Origin: Anaerostipes sp.
Lineage (GTDB): Bacteria > Bacillota > Clostridia > Lachnospirales > Lachnospiraceae
Length of the DNA stretch: 64,000 nucleotides
Direction: 5' to 3'
NCBI RefSeq assembly: GCF_018381315.1
Contig: NZ_JAGZSD010000020.1
Span: forward strand, 30,008 to 94,007
Shown here piece by piece: positions 14,941-23,500 of this stretch. A program made the position numbers and the translations under genes. How positions within the stretch are numbered: the first letter of the stretch is position 1; every line of letters starts with the position of its first letter. The notes below the pieces were generated by a model, which was not told where the DNA came from, did no database searches, and saw only the letters and a program-made list of their open reading frames with translations.

Positions 14941-15905
14941 TACTCTTTCCTTTTCTTTGCTGTGATGGAAACCCACTCTTTCAGCCTTCTTGTTTTCACT
15001 GGATGAAATCCGTATTTCTCCAGCTTATCAAGTACTTCCTGCTCTTTTGTATTGATAATGCCGGAAATTACAAAGGATCCGTCTTCCTTTAAGAACGTGC
15101 CTGCGATTTCAGTGAGCGGAAGAATCACATCGGCCAGGATATTGGCAGCCACCACATCGTACCGGTGTTCTCCCAGAGACTTGGCAAACTCTGTATCATC
15201 CAGCACATTCCCGCCCAGTACCTCATACCGGTCCTTTTCAAGATGATTCACTTCCATGTTTTCTGCCGCCGCTTTGACAGCTCTCGGATCAATATCTGTC
15301 ATAACTGTTTTTTTTGCTCCAAGCTTCAGGGCGATGATAGATAAAATTCCGCTTCCGCATCCCACGTCCAGCATGACCGTATCCGGACTGATCTCCTCCT
15401 TAAGCCCCTCGATACAGAGCCTGGTAGTCTCATGGGAGCCGGTGCCAAACGCTGTGCCGGGATCTATTTCCACCACCACATCTCCTTCTTTCTGTTCGGT
15501 AAGTTCTTCCCAGGTAGGCTTGATGATAATCGTATCATCCAGTCTCAGCGGTTTGAAAAACTGTTTCCAGTTGTTGATCCAATCCTCTTCCTTCGTAAAG
15601 CCATACTCAATGCTGCCTTCCCCGATGTCCATGAAACTTTTTACTCTGTGGAGCATTTCTTCAATCTTAATGGTCACATCTTCCAGATTCTCAGATTCAT
15701 CAAAATAACAGTGGAGCAGGGCTTTTCCGTCATCCGGTTCCTGATGGTCCGGCAGGACCTCAATAAACATCTCTTTAATTTCTTCCTCGGTGAGAGGCAC
15801 CCGGTCCTCCACTTCCACACCGCATGCCCCAAGCTCCGTAAGTTCATAACTCAGCATATCCTCCGCTTCCGTCACGGTGCTGATTGTAATTCTGTTCCAT
15901 CCCAT
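14940..15905 (-). CDS. prmA: Ribosomal protein L11 methyltransferase PrmA
   Basis: 321 residues. The N-terminal substrate-recognition domain is followed by a class I methyltransferase domain with GTAFGTGSHETTRLCIEGL, motif I LDVGCGSGILSIIALKLGA and ANILADVILPL. These are hallmarks of PrmA, which trimethylates ribosomal protein L11. The start at 15905 is behind AAAGGAG; the upstream codons MKRMRNFKGADF are not part of the family. It heads the operon prmA-rsmE-desulfurase-thiI. Confidence 0.95.
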   Translation of the reverse strand: MGWNRITISTVTEAEDMLSYELTELGACGVEVEDRVPLTEEEIKEMFIEVLPDHQEPDDGKALLHCYFDESENLEDVTIKIEEMLHRVKSFMDIGEGSIEYGFTKEEDWINNWKQFFKPLRLDDTIIIKPTWEELTEQKEGDVVVEIDPGTAFGTGSHETTRLCIEGLKEEISPDTVMLDVGCGSGILSIIALKLGAKKTVMTDIDPRAVKAAAENMEVNHLEKDRYEVLGGNVLDDTEFAKSLGEHRYDVVAANILADVILPLTEIAGTFLKEDGSFVISGIINTKEQEVLDKLEKYGFHPVKTRRLKEWVSITAKKRKE

Positions 15906-15975
15906 GAAATCTGCTCCTTTAAAATTCCTCATCCGTTTCACTATACCAGTTAATTAGTGTATCATAGAAACAGTT

Positions 15976-16626
15976 TCAGAACAAGAAGTCCTGCATGGTT
16001 TTTGTAACTCCCGGCATTTTTCTCAGCTCCGGCTCCTTTTCTTTTGCACAGATCACCGCAATATCCGTGCATCCGGCTTCGTATGCACTTTTAATCCCTG
16101 ATAAAGAATCTTCGTAAATACGGATATGTCCCATATCAATTCCGATCAGCTCCGCCGCTTTTTTAAACATAGCAACCTTATTCTCATAAGTCCCGTCATC
16201 ATAGACAATCAAAGAAGGCTGGAACCAACGCTCCAGCTGAAAAGATTCTATAAAAAAGTCCATATTTTCCCTGATCGATGCACTGGCAATGGTCATGGGA
16301 ATTCCCTGTTCTTTCAGATAATCCAAATATCTTTCTGTTCCTGCCGCCAGGTGGAAGTTTTCTTCATCTTCCCTGCAGAATTTCCTGTAATATTCTTCTT
16401 TCATCTGAGAGTATTTTGTCAGTTCCTGCTCATTTGCCTTTCCGTCCATCATATATTGTATATTTACGATATTCGGAGTTCCATTCAGCCTTTCATGCAG
16501 TTCTTCGTCCGTAATATCCTTCCCCCTCAGCAGCCTGGAGATTTTGCCCCACGCCTTCACATGCTTATCATCGTCAAAAAACATTGTCCCGTTGAAATCA
16601 AAAATTACACCTTCATATGTTTCCAT
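15976..16626 (-). CDS. HAD superfamily hydrolase (beta-phosphoglucomutase-like) with DxN motif
   Basis: 216 residues with a helical cap of the phosphoglucomutase-like HAD subfamily. Motif I reads VIFDFNGTMFFDD: the nucleophile aspartate is present, but the usual second aspartate (acid/base, DxD) is asparagine. Motif II is MTIASASIRE, and motifs III/IV contain KVAMFKKAAELIG and IYEDSLSGIKSAYEAGC. The start is the ATG at 16626, behind AGGAGAAAAA that overlaps the antiporter stop. The substrate is unknown. It is co-transcribed with the antiporter, 10 bp downstream. Confidence 0.85.
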   Translation of the reverse strand: METYEGVIFDFNGTMFFDDDKHVKAWGKISRLLRGKDITDEELHERLNGTPNIVNIQYMMDGKANEQELTKYSQMKEEYYRKFCREDEENFHLAAGTERYLDYLKEQGIPMTIASASIRENMDFFIESFQLERWFQPSLIVYDDGTYENKVAMFKKAAELIGIDMGHIRIYEDSLSGIKSAYEAGCTDIAVICAKEKEPELRKMPGVTKTMQDFLF

Positions 16627-16636
16627 CTTTTTTCTC

Positions 16637-18226
16637 CTATTCATCATAAATCACCAGTACATCTTCCTTATGTATCCTAGTCTCACCGTTTGGAATAATA
16701 TCCTCATCTTTTCTTCTGATCATTGCGATCAGAATATGATCCTTTAAATCCAGATCTTTAATCTGTCTGTCTCTCCATGGATGCTCTTCATCTATGCTAA
16801 TCTCCTTCAGGGCAATCTCATTGGCAGCTTCATAGGATGGGACATTGACTGCAATATCATCACCAGACCGGATGACAGTATCCCCTTTTGGAATAATTAT
16901 CTCATCCCCTCTGCGGATCACCATAGCCAGTGATCCTTCCGGCAGAGTTACATCCTTAAGCCTGCGGTTTTCCCAATGATGCCCGGAAGAGATATGCATC
17001 TGCATCAGCGTCATTGCCGATTCTTCCTGGTAATCGTTAAATGTTTTCAGTACATCATTTTTTTCATCAATCAGGTGAAGCCTCCGGGCCGCTTCCGGAA
17101 GAAAAGTTCCCTGCACAGCCACCGAAATCAACGCCAGTCCAAATACTATATGGAATACATTGCTCTGCATAGGAACTCCTCCTGCCGAGGCAAAGATCGC
17201 AAACACAATGGACGATGCACCTCGAAGCCCTGCAAAAGAGACAAAGATCTTTTCAGAAAACTTAAGATATCCCCCGTTCAATATGAAAATCATCACCGGC
17301 CTGGCCGCCAGCGTAAGAAACAAAATGATCACGGTCGTTTCCGGGAGTGAGGAAACCATCTGAGAAGGATAGGACAGCAGTCCGATGAGAAAAAAAGTAG
17401 CAATCTGGGCCAGGATGGTAATATTGTCAAAAAACCGGACTACATTGGCTTTGTTCTTTGTTTTTGCATTGCCCATGATAATGCCGGTCAGATAAACAGA
17501 AAGAAACCCATTTCCTCCAAGAATCCCCGCAAGGGCATAGGAAATAAGGGCAGCCGCAAGCACAAAAACAGCGTCAAAGCCATCCGTACAGAATTTAAAT
17601 CTCCGGATAACTTTCGGTGCGAGAACTCCAATGACCATACCGATTCCAACTCCCACAGCGAGCTGAAGCACGATCATTTTCCATATAAAGCCTATCTGCC
17701 CGCCCTTCATAACCGTCAGGGCAGTCACCGTCAGCATATAGGAAAACGGGTCATTGCTTCCGCTCTCAATCTCCAAAAGAGGCGCCAGGTTTCCTTCCAG
17801 GTTCAGGTTCTTAGAACGAAAAATCGAAAATACAGACGCTGCATCTGTACAGCTTACCACAGAACCGATCAGAAAACTTTCCGGCAGCGGAAGTTTTAAC
17901 AGAAAGTAACAGCACCCACACACCATGGCAGCCGTCATGACAACTCCCAATGTGGAAAGGACAACCGCCCTTTTTACAGCCGGTTTTGCATATTCCCAGT
18001 TTGTGGAGTATCCTCCGTAAAACATAATGAAAATTAATGCAGCTGTACAAATATGCTCTGCTGCCCGGAAATCACTGAACTCGATCTTGAATATTCCCTC
18101 AGATCCGAATATCATTCCCAGAAACATGAAGATCAAAAGACTTGGAACTCCGATCTTATCGGAAATTTTGTTGGAAAAGATGCAGAGAAGCAATACCACA
18201 GCACAAAGTAACAAGTAAAATTCCAT
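16637..18226 (-). CDS. NhaP2/CvrA-type K+(Na+)/H+ antiporter with TrkA-C domains
   Basis: 529 residues. Residues 1-385 form about twelve transmembrane helices of the CPA1 family, with VVSCTDAASVFSIF and LEIESGSNDPFSYML carrying the conserved ion-binding Asp and Asn-Asp. The cytoplasmic C-terminus has two TrkA-C/RCK-C-like repeats, each with a G-D-x-I motif: IRRGDEIIIPKGDTVIRSGD, then IRRKDEDIIPNGETRIHKED. They probably bind a nucleotide ligand that gates transport. GAGAGG precedes the ATG. It is the first gene of a two-gene unit with the HAD hydrolase. Confidence 0.9.
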   Translation of the reverse strand: MEFYLLLCAVVLLLCIFSNKISDKIGVPSLLIFMFLGMIFGSEGIFKIEFSDFRAAEHICTAALIFIMFYGGYSTNWEYAKPAVKRAVVLSTLGVVMTAAMVCGCCYFLLKLPLPESFLIGSVVSCTDAASVFSIFRSKNLNLEGNLAPLLEIESGSNDPFSYMLTVTALTVMKGGQIGFIWKMIVLQLAVGVGIGMVIGVLAPKVIRRFKFCTDGFDAVFVLAAALISYALAGILGGNGFLSVYLTGIIMGNAKTKNKANVVRFFDNITILAQIATFFLIGLLSYPSQMVSSLPETTVIILFLTLAARPVMIFILNGGYLKFSEKIFVSFAGLRGASSIVFAIFASAGGVPMQSNVFHIVFGLALISVAVQGTFLPEAARRLHLIDEKNDVLKTFNDYQEESAMTLMQMHISSGHHWENRRLKDVTLPEGSLAMVIRRGDEIIIPKGDTVIRSGDDIAVNVPSYEAANEIALKEISIDEEHPWRDRQIKDLDLKDHILIAMIRRKDEDIIPNGETRIHKEDVLVIYDE

Positions 18227-18344
18227 ATGTAACCTCTCTTAATTTAAAGTAATGATATACAATAAGTGGTAATTTTCATTGTATCAAAACCCTTTCTTCT
18301 GTCAAGAAAAAGAATAGGATATAGAATCTGTTTTTATTTACGCG

Positions 18345-18436
18345 AAGCAATGAGCCAAAGTCTATGCTTGCACAGAACCTTGGCGACTGCCGCGATAACG
18401 GTTGAAACCCGCAGAGCGTGCTTCAACTCGTTGCTT
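18345..18436. other. Cloverleaf-like structured intergenic element (candidate ncRNA or structured repeat)
   Basis: A 10-bp closing stem, AAGCAATGAG (18345-18354) with CTCGTTGCTT (18427-18436, one G-U), encloses three hairpins. They are CCAA/TTGG extended by GTCT/AGA and TG/CA (18355-18383), CCG-CGATAA-CGG (18390-18401), and TTGAA/TTCAA with an inner CGC/GCG (18402-18426). The rest of the 256-bp gap between the antiporter and nitroreductase genes is AT-rich. It has no anticodon-like or CCA-like signals, so it is not a tRNA. Whether it is transcribed is unknown. Confidence 0.5.
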
Positions 18437-18482
18437 ACATTAAACCTTTCACAAAAAATTTATGGAAGAATCAGCATATTTT

Positions 18483-19091
18483 TTATTTATATATCAATGT
18501 TTTATTTCCTCTGTCAATCCTGTCACCAAAAGCTTGATCCGGATATCCCAAAATCAAACTGGCACAAATATCTTCATCTTTTTCCAGACCATACATCTCA
18601 AGAAAGTTCCGTATATATACATTATCTGAAAGCCAGTGTACCTGATTAACATAGCAGGATCCTATTTCCAATGAAGCCGCCGCAATCATCATATTTTCTG
18701 CCATCACTGCACAGTCTGCTATACGGTTCTCATATTCTTTTTTATTTGCCAACAGGATAAGAACCGGAGCACCATATGTAAAATGCAGATTTTTCTCGCG
18801 GGCCTTTTTAATTGTGGAATACAAGCTTTTGTACATTCCCTCTTTGTAAAGCATCCCAGCAAATTCATACTGTACTCTGGATTCCAGCTCTGTAATAATA
18901 TCTTCTCTCAAAAAAACAATCACTCTGGCAGTTTTTGAATTGCCTCCGCTCGGTGCCATTCTTCCCGCTGCCAGAATCAAATTTAGCTCTTCATCTGGTA
19001 TATCCTTCTCCTGATAAGCCCGACAGCTTCTTCTGCTGCTGATTACATCAAAAACAGTTTTTGCTTTTTCGCTGATCATCACTCTATTCAT
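18483..19091 (-). CDS. Nitroreductase family FMN-dependent oxidoreductase
   Basis: About 200 residues of the nitroreductase fold. TVFDVISSRRSCRAY is the classic N-terminal FMN-phosphate binding segment. AGRMAPSGGNSKTAR and AENMMIAAASLEIGSCYV are the other conserved parts, and the C-terminal LILGYPD is the usual GxP turn. The start is uncertain: a GTG at 19106 overlaps the upstream stop, ATG codons exist at 19091 and 19079, and the AAGGA near 19095 would fit the latter best. It follows the phosphotriesterase-family gene in a beta-glucoside PTS operon, so it may act on a released aglycone (inference). Confidence 0.85.
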   Translation of the reverse strand: MNRVMISEKAKTVFDVISSRRSCRAYQEKDIPDEELNLILAAGRMAPSGGNSKTARVIVFLREDIITELESRVQYEFAGMLYKEGMYKSLYSTIKKAREKNLHFTYGAPVLILLANKKEYENRIADCAVMAENMMIAAASLEIGSCYVNQVHWLSDNVYIRNFLEMYGLEKDEDICASLILGYPDQAFGDRIDRGNKTLIYK

Positions 19092-19102
19092 CCTTTTCTT
19101 CT

Positions 19103-20068
19103 TCACTCTTCACACCGAATTTCACCCTGCCTGAACACGTTCAGCAGATTGTCTCTTGTGATTTTTCTTATAATCCGGTCACTGATTCCATTCCTTCTCA
19201 GAAATGGAATCACCGTTTTAAAAATCATATCCGGATATCTTGGTTTGCTCTGGCTCACATATCCCATCCGGTCAAAACAGCAGTCATGAGAAATCACAAT
19301 GGAGTCTTCATATCCTTCCTCAAGAAGAACCAGAAGATGTTCCATCTTCTCTTCATCACTAGGAATCTCTGGTATTGACAAAATTCCAAATTGATCAAAT
19401 GCTGCATACACACCTTTGTCCATGATTCTTTTTACCTCTTTCATGTCATGACTGCTGCTCATATGTCCGATAACCACTTTCCCTGGGTTCACCCCGCGTG
19501 ATAATAAGAGTTCCGTCTGTTCTATCCCCATCGTTCCCCGTTCACAATGGGTCAGGAGGGGCACACCAGTGACTTTCTGTGCCTCTGCCCCTGCACTTAA
19601 TATCATCCGTTCCAACGGTTTTATCTCTTTCAGGGAACTGGCCGCTTTGATCACTCCTGCTTTAACACCTGTGCTCCCGATCCCATTTTTGATTTCAGAA
19701 ACAAAAAGCTCTTTCAAATATTCCTCAATATCACAGCAATATGTCAGAGACTTTAAAAATGCCAGCAGCTCTCCTTCATCTTTAAAAAAACCTGTAGCGC
19801 AGACCACATATATTCCTGTTTTTTCTGACAAAGTCTTTAGCAAAAAAGGATCTCTCCCACGCTCTATTGTTGTGGCATCTACGATCAGATTTACATCATA
19901 TTTCCCTGCCTTTTTCAGCATATGGCTTCCATTATGAAAAGCTGTCTCCCTGTCATAGCAATTATCCATATCACCATATATTCCCGGCTTTCCAAATACG
20001 AAATGTTCATGGGCGAGAGTGTTTTTCACTTTTTTTTCATCCAGACTTCCAGTCACCGTCTGTATCAT
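19103..20068 (-). CDS. Phosphotriesterase-family (PLL/PHP-like) metallohydrolase
   Basis: 321 residues of the amidohydrolase superfamily. Metal ligands are visible: HEH (residues 20-22), the lysine region AGVIKAAS, LLTHCERG, VIGHMSSSHD and ISHDCCFDR. Several characterised members encoded near PTS genes hydrolyse phosphorylated sugar lactones (Raushel-type cog1735 lactonases), which would fit this location directly after a PTS EII gene. True organophosphate hydrolysis is unlikely. GGAGGAGC precedes the ATG. It is the third gene of the unit GH1-EII-phosphotriesterase-nitroreductase. Confidence 0.85.
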   Translation of the reverse strand: MIQTVTGSLDEKKVKNTLAHEHFVFGKPGIYGDMDNCYDRETAFHNGSHMLKKAGKYDVNLIVDATTIERGRDPFLLKTLSEKTGIYVVCATGFFKDEGELLAFLKSLTYCCDIEEYLKELFVSEIKNGIGSTGVKAGVIKAASSLKEIKPLERMILSAGAEAQKVTGVPLLTHCERGTMGIEQTELLLSRGVNPGKVVIGHMSSSHDMKEVKRIMDKGVYAAFDQFGILSIPEIPSDEEKMEHLLVLLEEGYEDSIVISHDCCFDRMGYVSQSKPRYPDMIFKTVIPFLRRNGISDRIIRKITRDNLLNVFRQGEIRCEE

Positions 20069-20082
20069 AATGCTCCTCCTTT

Positions 20083-21903
20083 TCAGGAAATTCTTAAAAC
20101 CTCTGTCTGATTGGTAACTTTTTTCATATTAGTTAACCTTTTTATATGAAAGTAATCGGAATTAGCCACAACCATCATCACTGTAGTATCATAGCATTTC
20201 TGTGCTAACGATGTAAGATCTGCTTCACCCATTAGATCTCCCTTCTTAACAGCCTGTCCCTGTTGTACTTTCGTTTTAAACCCTTCTCCGTTTAATTCCA
20301 CCGTGTCAATTCCAAAATGAATCAGTATTTCTGCCCCGGAATCTGCCATGATACCATAAGCATGTCCGGTAGGATAGACCGCAGTGACCGTGCCGCTGAC
20401 CGGTGCATATAATTTCCCGTCAGCAGGAAGGACCGCAATTCCCTCTCCTAGTGATCCGCTTGAAAAAGCTTTGTCTTTTACATCAGATAAATTTATGATT
20501 TCGCCATTTACAGGCGAATTTAGAATAGCTTCACACGGTTTGTTTTCTATCACCTCTGTTTTTCTGCTGCTTTCCTCAAATCCGATAACATAGGTCATTG
20601 CCGCTGCAATTCCAATAGCAAGAATCATACCAACAATATAAAATGGAAATGTTTTTCCGAAAAATCCCGGGAAATTTAAAATACCTGCAAATACAAAAGT
20701 GTACTGCCTGACTCCCATAACTCCCACAAAGGCTCCGGCCACTGCCCCGGCCGTGATAAACGGGATATGGAGTTTTTTAAATTTTGTCAAAAGTCCGTAA
20801 ATAATAGGCTCAGTAATTCCCGTAAACAATCCTGTCAAAAAAGAAGTGAAAGACAGCTGTTTTAATTCTGAATTTTTTGTTTTCAGAAGAACACCCAGTG
20901 CCAGACCAATCTGTGAATAGGTTGCCATAAGCCACATAGGCGTAAAATAATCAAACCCTTTGTTCGTAATGTTAATAATTATGATTGGAATGATCCCCCA
21001 CTGAAGACCGAAAATAGCCATATAACCACACAGCCCGCCTGCAATCAAACCGGCGATCAGCGGATTGAATCCTACCAATGCGCTTAATCCGTCTCCCAGC
21101 ATCTGGCTCACATAGGTCCCAAAAGGTCCGAATGTCAGGATTGTGAGCGGAACAACAATTAAAAGTCCTGACAGTGTGATCACAAGAGAACGGACACTGT
21201 CGGGCAAAATTTTCGTAAGCTTATGATCGATGACTGAATAAAACCAAACCCCCAGAATTGCAGGGATCACACTGGAAGAATAATTGGCCATGACTACAGG
21301 AATCCCAAAAAACTCCACAGCTCCTTTTACCTCCGCCAGCGCAGTAAAGGCAGGATGCAGAAGTACTCCACCGATCACAACAGCAATATAAGGATTTGTC
21401 TTAAACTGTTTCGCCGCCGTAATTGCAAGAAGAACAGGGAAAAAATAAAAAACCGCATTTCCCGCTGCCGATAGAATCGCATATGTTCCGCTTTCCGCAT
21501 TCATCCACTTCATGGATGAAGCAAGGCTTAACAGTCCAGTCAAAATACCCGAACACATAATGAGAGGCAGGTAAGGCGCAAATATCCCGGAAATCACATT
21601 AAATGCTCTGTCAACAAGTCTCCCTTTTTCTCCCGCCTCTGAAGATATATTCTCCATAAAAGGCAGCATGGGTACCAGTTCATCAAACACCTTGTTGACT
21701 GCATTCCCGATCACGACCTGAATCTGCGTTCCGTTTCCCAAAACATTTATTACACCGTCTGTTTCCTGTAATTTTTCTTTCTGCACTTCATCCGAATGCT
21801 TTAATGTAAACCTCAGCCTTGTGGCACAGTGGTATACATTCGTCACATTTTCGGCACCACCCACATACATTAACACTTTTTCGGCCGTTTCTTTATTTGA
21901 CAT
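20083..21903 (-). CDS. PTS beta-glucoside transporter EIIBCA
   Basis: 606 residues with domains in the order B-C-A, as in BglP/BglF. IIB (about 1-85) has the phosphorylated cysteine in VYHCATRLRF. IIC (about 105-440) has about ten membrane helices, with a conserved GITEPIIYG segment. IIA (about 465-606) has the active histidine in ILIHFGIDTVELNG. It imports and phosphorylates beta-glucosides. The ATG at 21903 lies inside the end of the upstream GH1 gene (11-nt overlap) with GGAGG before it. An RpiR-type regulator lies upstream of the unit. Confidence 0.93.
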   Translation of the reverse strand: MSNKETAEKVLMYVGGAENVTNVYHCATRLRFTLKHSDEVQKEKLQETDGVINVLGNGTQIQVVIGNAVNKVFDELVPMLPFMENISSEAGEKGRLVDRAFNVISGIFAPYLPLIMCSGILTGLLSLASSMKWMNAESGTYAILSAAGNAVFYFFPVLLAITAAKQFKTNPYIAVVIGGVLLHPAFTALAEVKGAVEFFGIPVVMANYSSSVIPAILGVWFYSVIDHKLTKILPDSVRSLVITLSGLLIVVPLTILTFGPFGTYVSQMLGDGLSALVGFNPLIAGLIAGGLCGYMAIFGLQWGIIPIIIINITNKGFDYFTPMWLMATYSQIGLALGVLLKTKNSELKQLSFTSFLTGLFTGITEPIIYGLLTKFKKLHIPFITAGAVAGAFVGVMGVRQYTFVFAGILNFPGFFGKTFPFYIVGMILAIGIAAAMTYVIGFEESSRKTEVIENKPCEAILNSPVNGEIINLSDVKDKAFSSGSLGEGIAVLPADGKLYAPVSGTVTAVYPTGHAYGIMADSGAEILIHFGIDTVELNGEGFKTKVQQGQAVKKGDLMGEADLTSLAQKCYDTTVMMVVANSDYFHIKRLTNMKKVTNQTEVLRIS

Positions 21904-23332
21904 GGCAAAAATCCTCCGTTAAATTCTCTCCTCTTGTTTTAATCACTTCTTTATACCAGTAATAAGACAGCTTTTTCTTTCTCTTTAAACCGTTTTCATG
22001 ATCAACGTAAATGAATCCGTACTGTTTTTGAAAACCATTGAGCCAGCTTAACAGATCAATGGCAGACCAGGCAAAATAACCCTTAATGTTATAGCCTCTT
22101 AAGTTTCCCTCTTTAATAGCCGCCAGATGCTTTTCAATAAACTTGATCCGTGGGACATCCATGACCTGTTCCTCAATGACAGGGTCCTGGTCACCCAGCC
22201 CATTTTCCGTGATATATACTTTCAGTTCACTATCATAGCGTTTCCTCAGCATTCGAATGCCGTCAAGCAGACCCTCCGGAGACACTTCCCAGCCCCATTT
22301 TGTATATATCTTATCCTCCGGCTTCACGATTTCATAAAAACCATCATAATAAAACTGCCGTTTCTGACCCGTACTGGCTTCCCTGGAATAATCAATCACT
22401 GCATCTTTCCTGTCCTTTACTCTGACCACCGCATTAGGATGATAGTAGTTCAGGCCGATAAAATCATTTTGTCCACTGGCCCTTTTTATTACCGCTGCCT
22501 CATCATCACTGATACGGAACAAAAGATCCCTATTTTTCAAAAATTTCAGGCAGTATTCGGGATATACTCCTTTAAACAAAGGATCCAAATACATAAACGT
22601 TTCAAAATGATTGGCATGGTTCGCCGCCTCTTGGTCACTATATGAATCAGTGGCAGCATAGTTTGGTGCAAATCCATGAGAAAATCCTATCTCTCCATAC
22701 TGCTTTTTACTCTTGTACAAAACTACAGTCCGTGCATGGGCAACCATTACCTGGTGCAGCGCCTCAAAAAAGCCTTTTTGTTCATTTTTTAATCCCGGCG
22801 GATGAGCCCCTGTAATATATCCAAACCTTAAAAAGTAAACTGGTTCATTGAATGTGATCCAATGCTTAACCCTGTCACCAAAACACTTAAAGCAGACATC
22901 CGCAAATGCTGTAAACTGCCGGACGGTCTCTCTATTTCTCCAACCGCCCTTTTTCTCTAAGTACTGCGGCAAATCCCAGTGATATAAAGTAACAAAAGGC
23001 ACAATACCATACTTTAAACATTCATTAATCAGGTTGTTATAAAATGAGATCCCCTTTCCATTCACCTTACCATCATCATTTGGAAATATCCTGGTCCACG
23101 AAATAGAAAAACGATAAGATTCCAGTCCCATTTCAGCCATCAGCCGAATATCTTCTTTATAACGGTGGTAATGGTCAATGGCAACATCACCGTTAGTTCC
23201 GTTCAGGGTCTTGCCTTCTATTTTAGAAAAGACATCCCAGTTTGATATCCCTTTTCCGTCTTCCTTATATGCCCCTTCTATCTGGTAAGCTGCCGAGGCC
23301 GCTCCAAATAAAAAATCATGTGCAAACTTCAT
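21893..23332 (-). CDS. 6-phospho-beta-glucosidase, GH1
   Basis: 479 residues of glycoside hydrolase family 1. FLFGAASAAYQIEGA starts the barrel. The acid/base glutamate is in WITFNEPVYF and the nucleophile glutamate in YITENGLGD. SWLNGFQKQYGFIYVD and KKLSYYWYKEVI are the usual C-terminal parts, with Lys and Tyr positioned as in 6-phospho-enzymes. It hydrolyses the 6-phospho-beta-glucosides delivered by the overlapping EII gene to glucose-6-phosphate and aglycone. The start follows GGAGG. Confidence 0.93.
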   Translation of the reverse strand: MKFAHDFLFGAASAAYQIEGAYKEDGKGISNWDVFSKIEGKTLNGTNGDVAIDHYHRYKEDIRLMAEMGLESYRFSISWTRIFPNDDGKVNGKGISFYNNLINECLKYGIVPFVTLYHWDLPQYLEKKGGWRNRETVRQFTAFADVCFKCFGDRVKHWITFNEPVYFLRFGYITGAHPPGLKNEQKGFFEALHQVMVAHARTVVLYKSKKQYGEIGFSHGFAPNYAATDSYSDQEAANHANHFETFMYLDPLFKGVYPEYCLKFLKNRDLLFRISDDEAAVIKRASGQNDFIGLNYYHPNAVVRVKDRKDAVIDYSREASTGQKRQFYYDGFYEIVKPEDKIYTKWGWEVSPEGLLDGIRMLRKRYDSELKVYITENGLGDQDPVIEEQVMDVPRIKFIEKHLAAIKEGNLRGYNIKGYFAWSAIDLLSWLNGFQKQYGFIYVDHENGLKRKKKLSYYWYKEVIKTRGENLTEDFCHVK

Positions 23333-23348
23333 TTTCTACCTCCATATC

Positions 23349-23380
23349 CTGCAATTTTTAAGCGCTTTTCCTAATTGCAG
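23349..23380 (-). promoter_or_regulatory. Operator/cre-like inverted repeat upstream of the GH1-EII operon
   Basis: Perfect 8-bp arms CTGCAATT (23349-23356) and AATTGCAG (23373-23380) enclose the palindrome AAGCGCTT, which resembles the core of a CcpA cre site. It lies between the likely promoter region and the GH1 ribosome binding site, so binding by RpiR or CcpA would repress the operon (inference). Confidence 0.45.
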
Positions 23381-23469
23381 TTTCATCATATACAAATTCT
23401 GCTGTCTTGTCTCATTTTTTCAGACTTTAGAATTTTGTTATGCTGTTATGGAATTTGTTACACAAAAAA

Positions 23470-23500
23470 AAACATGATTTAAGCCTCTTAAATCATGTTT
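23470..23500 (-). terminator. Terminator overlapping the end of the RpiR gene
   Basis: A 13-bp stem AAACATGATTTAA (23470-23482) with TTAAATCATGTTT (23488-23500) has a 5-nt loop and is followed on the minus strand by a long T run. The rpiR stop codon lies inside the stem, and the hairpin separates it from the GH1 operon. Confidence 0.85.
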
